Shown here one piece after another: positions 5,200-6,073 of a stretch of 6,073 nucleotides of DNA. A program made the position numbers and the translations under genes. Positions within the stretch are counted from its first letter, which is position 1. Every line of letters starts with the position of its first letter. Under the pieces are notes generated by a model. That model ran no database searches. It was not told the DNA's origin and was given only the letters and a program-made list of their open reading frames with translations. This DNA is from an uncultured bacterium (GTDB taxonomy: Bacteria > Actinomycetota > Coriobacteriia > Coriobacteriales > Eggerthellaceae), in the NCBI GenBank assembly GCA_947649215.1, contig CANSQW010000087.1:1-6073 (forward strand), given 5' to 3'.

Positions 5200-5205
5200 T
5201 AGAAT
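5200..5205 (+). promoter_or_regulatory. -10-like element ahead of tsaB
   Basis: TAGAAT (5 of 6 to TATAAT) lies 41 bases before the tsaB start, with no clear -35 at 17-18 bp. It would start a transcript near 5212 with a leader of about 35 nt that contains the tsaB ribosome site. It resembles the TAGAATG element at 755-761. tsaB may also be read from tsaE transcripts. Confidence 0.4.
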
Positions 5206-5246
5206 GCGGAAAGCTCTCAACGCAGATCAGGAAGGGAAAACGCCCT

Positions 5247-6073
5247 ATGGAACCCATCGCGCCGCCGCTGGTGCTCGCCTTCGACACGGCCAACGAGGTC
5301 ATCGCCATCGGGCTGGGGCGGCTTGACGCGGCGACGCGTTCCGTCATCCCCGTGGCCACCGCCGAGGCCGAGGCGCGTCGGGCGTCCAACACCCAGCTCG
5401 TTCCCCGCGTCGACGCGCTGCTGGCCGAGGCCGGCGTCGCGCGCGGGCAGCTGGCGTGCGTGGGCGTGGGGCGCGGGCCGGGGTCGTTCACCGGCGTGCG
5501 CATCGCCCTGGCGGCGGCCAAGGGCATCGCGAGCGCGCTCGGCATCGGGCTGGTGGGCGTGTCCACGCTCGACGCCGTGGCCTGGGGCGCCTGGGCTGCG
5601 GGCGCGCGCGGCGAGGCGCTTGTGGCAGCCGACGCCATGCGCAAGGAGGTCTATCCGGTGCGCTATGCGCTAACCGCGGACGGCCCGGTGCGGCAGGGCG
5701 CCGACCGCGTGCTCAAGGCGGAGGAGGCGGCTGCGGAGGCCGTGGCCGAGGGAGGCTTGCTCGTGGCCGGCGACGCCCTGCGCAAGTACGCCGCGCTGTT
5801 CGAGCCGGCCGGCACGCTTTTGCCCGAGAACGTGTGGACGCCCACGGGCGCGGGGCTCCTGCGCGCGCTCGAGGCCGCCTGGCGGGCGGGGGAGTGCGAC
5901 CCCCTGGACGCGACGCGCCATCAGCCGGCCTGCGTGCTGCCGGTGTACACGCGCCTCTCGGACGCGGAGGAGGCCGAGCGCGCCCGCCTGGCGAAGGACG
6001 ATCCGACGCTTGCCGGCGCCCGCGGCAGCCGGCATGTCACCATGAACGACACGGCGGTGGCCAACGCCCGGGC
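5247..6073 (+). CDS. tsaB: TsaB, t6A37 synthesis scaffold subunit, partial at 3' end and probably fused to a further domain
   Basis: TsaB is an ASKHA-fold partner that dimerises with TsaD for threonylcarbamoyl transfer to tRNA A37. ATG 5247 follows AGGAAGGGA (5229-5237) with a 9-nt gap. Family marks are LVLAFDTA near the N-terminus (8-15), the hallmark GRGPGSFTGVR (75-85), GVSTLDAVA (104-112), and the C-terminal ACVLPVYTRL (228-237). A typical TsaB is about 220-240 residues and ends soon after the PVY motif. Here the frame stays open for another 38 codons or so (EEAERARLAKDDPT, then a Gly/Arg-rich stretch and HVTMNDTAVANAR) to the last base. That extension looks like an interdomain linker. 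A RimI-type N-acetyltransferase domain is a plausible continuation, as tsaB and rimI are often adjacent or fused; this cannot be seen here. The usual HSE before the LLP helix reads NTQ (48-50). Confidence 0.92.
   Translation, partial: MEPIAPPLVLAFDTANEVIAIGLGRLDAATRSVIPVATAEAEARRASNTQLVPRVDALLAEAGVARGQLACVGVGRGPGSFTGVRIALAAAKGIASALGIGLVGVSTLDAVAWGAWAAGARGEALVAADAMRKEVYPVRYALTADGPVRQGADRVLKAEEAAAEAVAEGGLLVAGDALRKYAALFEPAGTLLPENVWTPTGAGLLRALEAAWRAGECDPLDATRHQPACVLPVYTRLSDAEEAERARLAKDDPTLAGARGSRHVTMNDTAVANAR

Noticed and set aside
1..6073. CRISPR array, tRNA or rRNA genes, insertion sequence ends
   Set aside because: I looked for repeated spacers, cloverleaf-like segments, conserved rRNA strings and transposase motifs and saw none.

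Overview
The window is high-GC bacterial DNA with every convincing protein gene on the plus strand. Base composition, the acetogen-style one-carbon gene set and the tsaE-tsaB arrangement suggest an actinomycete of the Coriobacteriia (Eggerthella/Gordonibacter-like). That placement is inference from gene content; no rRNA or other taxonomic marker is present.

Layout. Positions 1-696 hold the 3' end of fhs (formate-tetrahydrofolate ligase), closed by a strong hairpin. Positions 750-1066 look intergenic at first sight, but they hold a compact module that reads like a type I toxin-antitoxin locus. It has an extended -10 promoter, a leader whose Shine-Dalgarno sequence is locked in a hairpin, and a 41-codon gene for a small hydrophobic peptide of Fst/Ldr-like layout. 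A converging minus-strand promoter (TTGCCC-17 bp-TATAAT) would make an antisense RNA of about 85 nt, ending at a U-tailed terminator over the toxin stop codon. Next come fchA (1094-1711), a 262-bp spacer with a GC-rich hairpin and a 22-nt inverted repeat whose arms lie about 110 nt apart, and folD (1974-2834).

Fhs, FchA and FolD together interconvert formate, 10-formyl-, 5,10-methenyl- and 5,10-methylene-tetrahydrofolate, the methyl branch of the Wood-Ljungdahl pathway. FolD has lost the lysine and glutamine associated with cyclohydrolase activity. FchA therefore probably supplies that step, and FolD probably acts only as the dehydrogenase.

The 548-codon gene at 2865-4511 is not recognised. 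It has a mixed alpha/beta N-terminal region, a central charged helical/coiled-coil region and a compact C-terminal basic domain somewhat like RelE-type nucleases. It sits as apparent cargo between folD and the tRNA-modification genes. Positions 4636-5142 are tsaE, and 5247 to the window end is tsaB, both for tRNA t6A37 synthesis. The tsaB frame runs past the usual end of TsaB, which suggests a fusion continuing outside the window.

The best candidate for an undescribed system is the 750-1066 module; the 548-aa protein is second. Everything here comes from reading the sequence by eye, with no database search or folding program.
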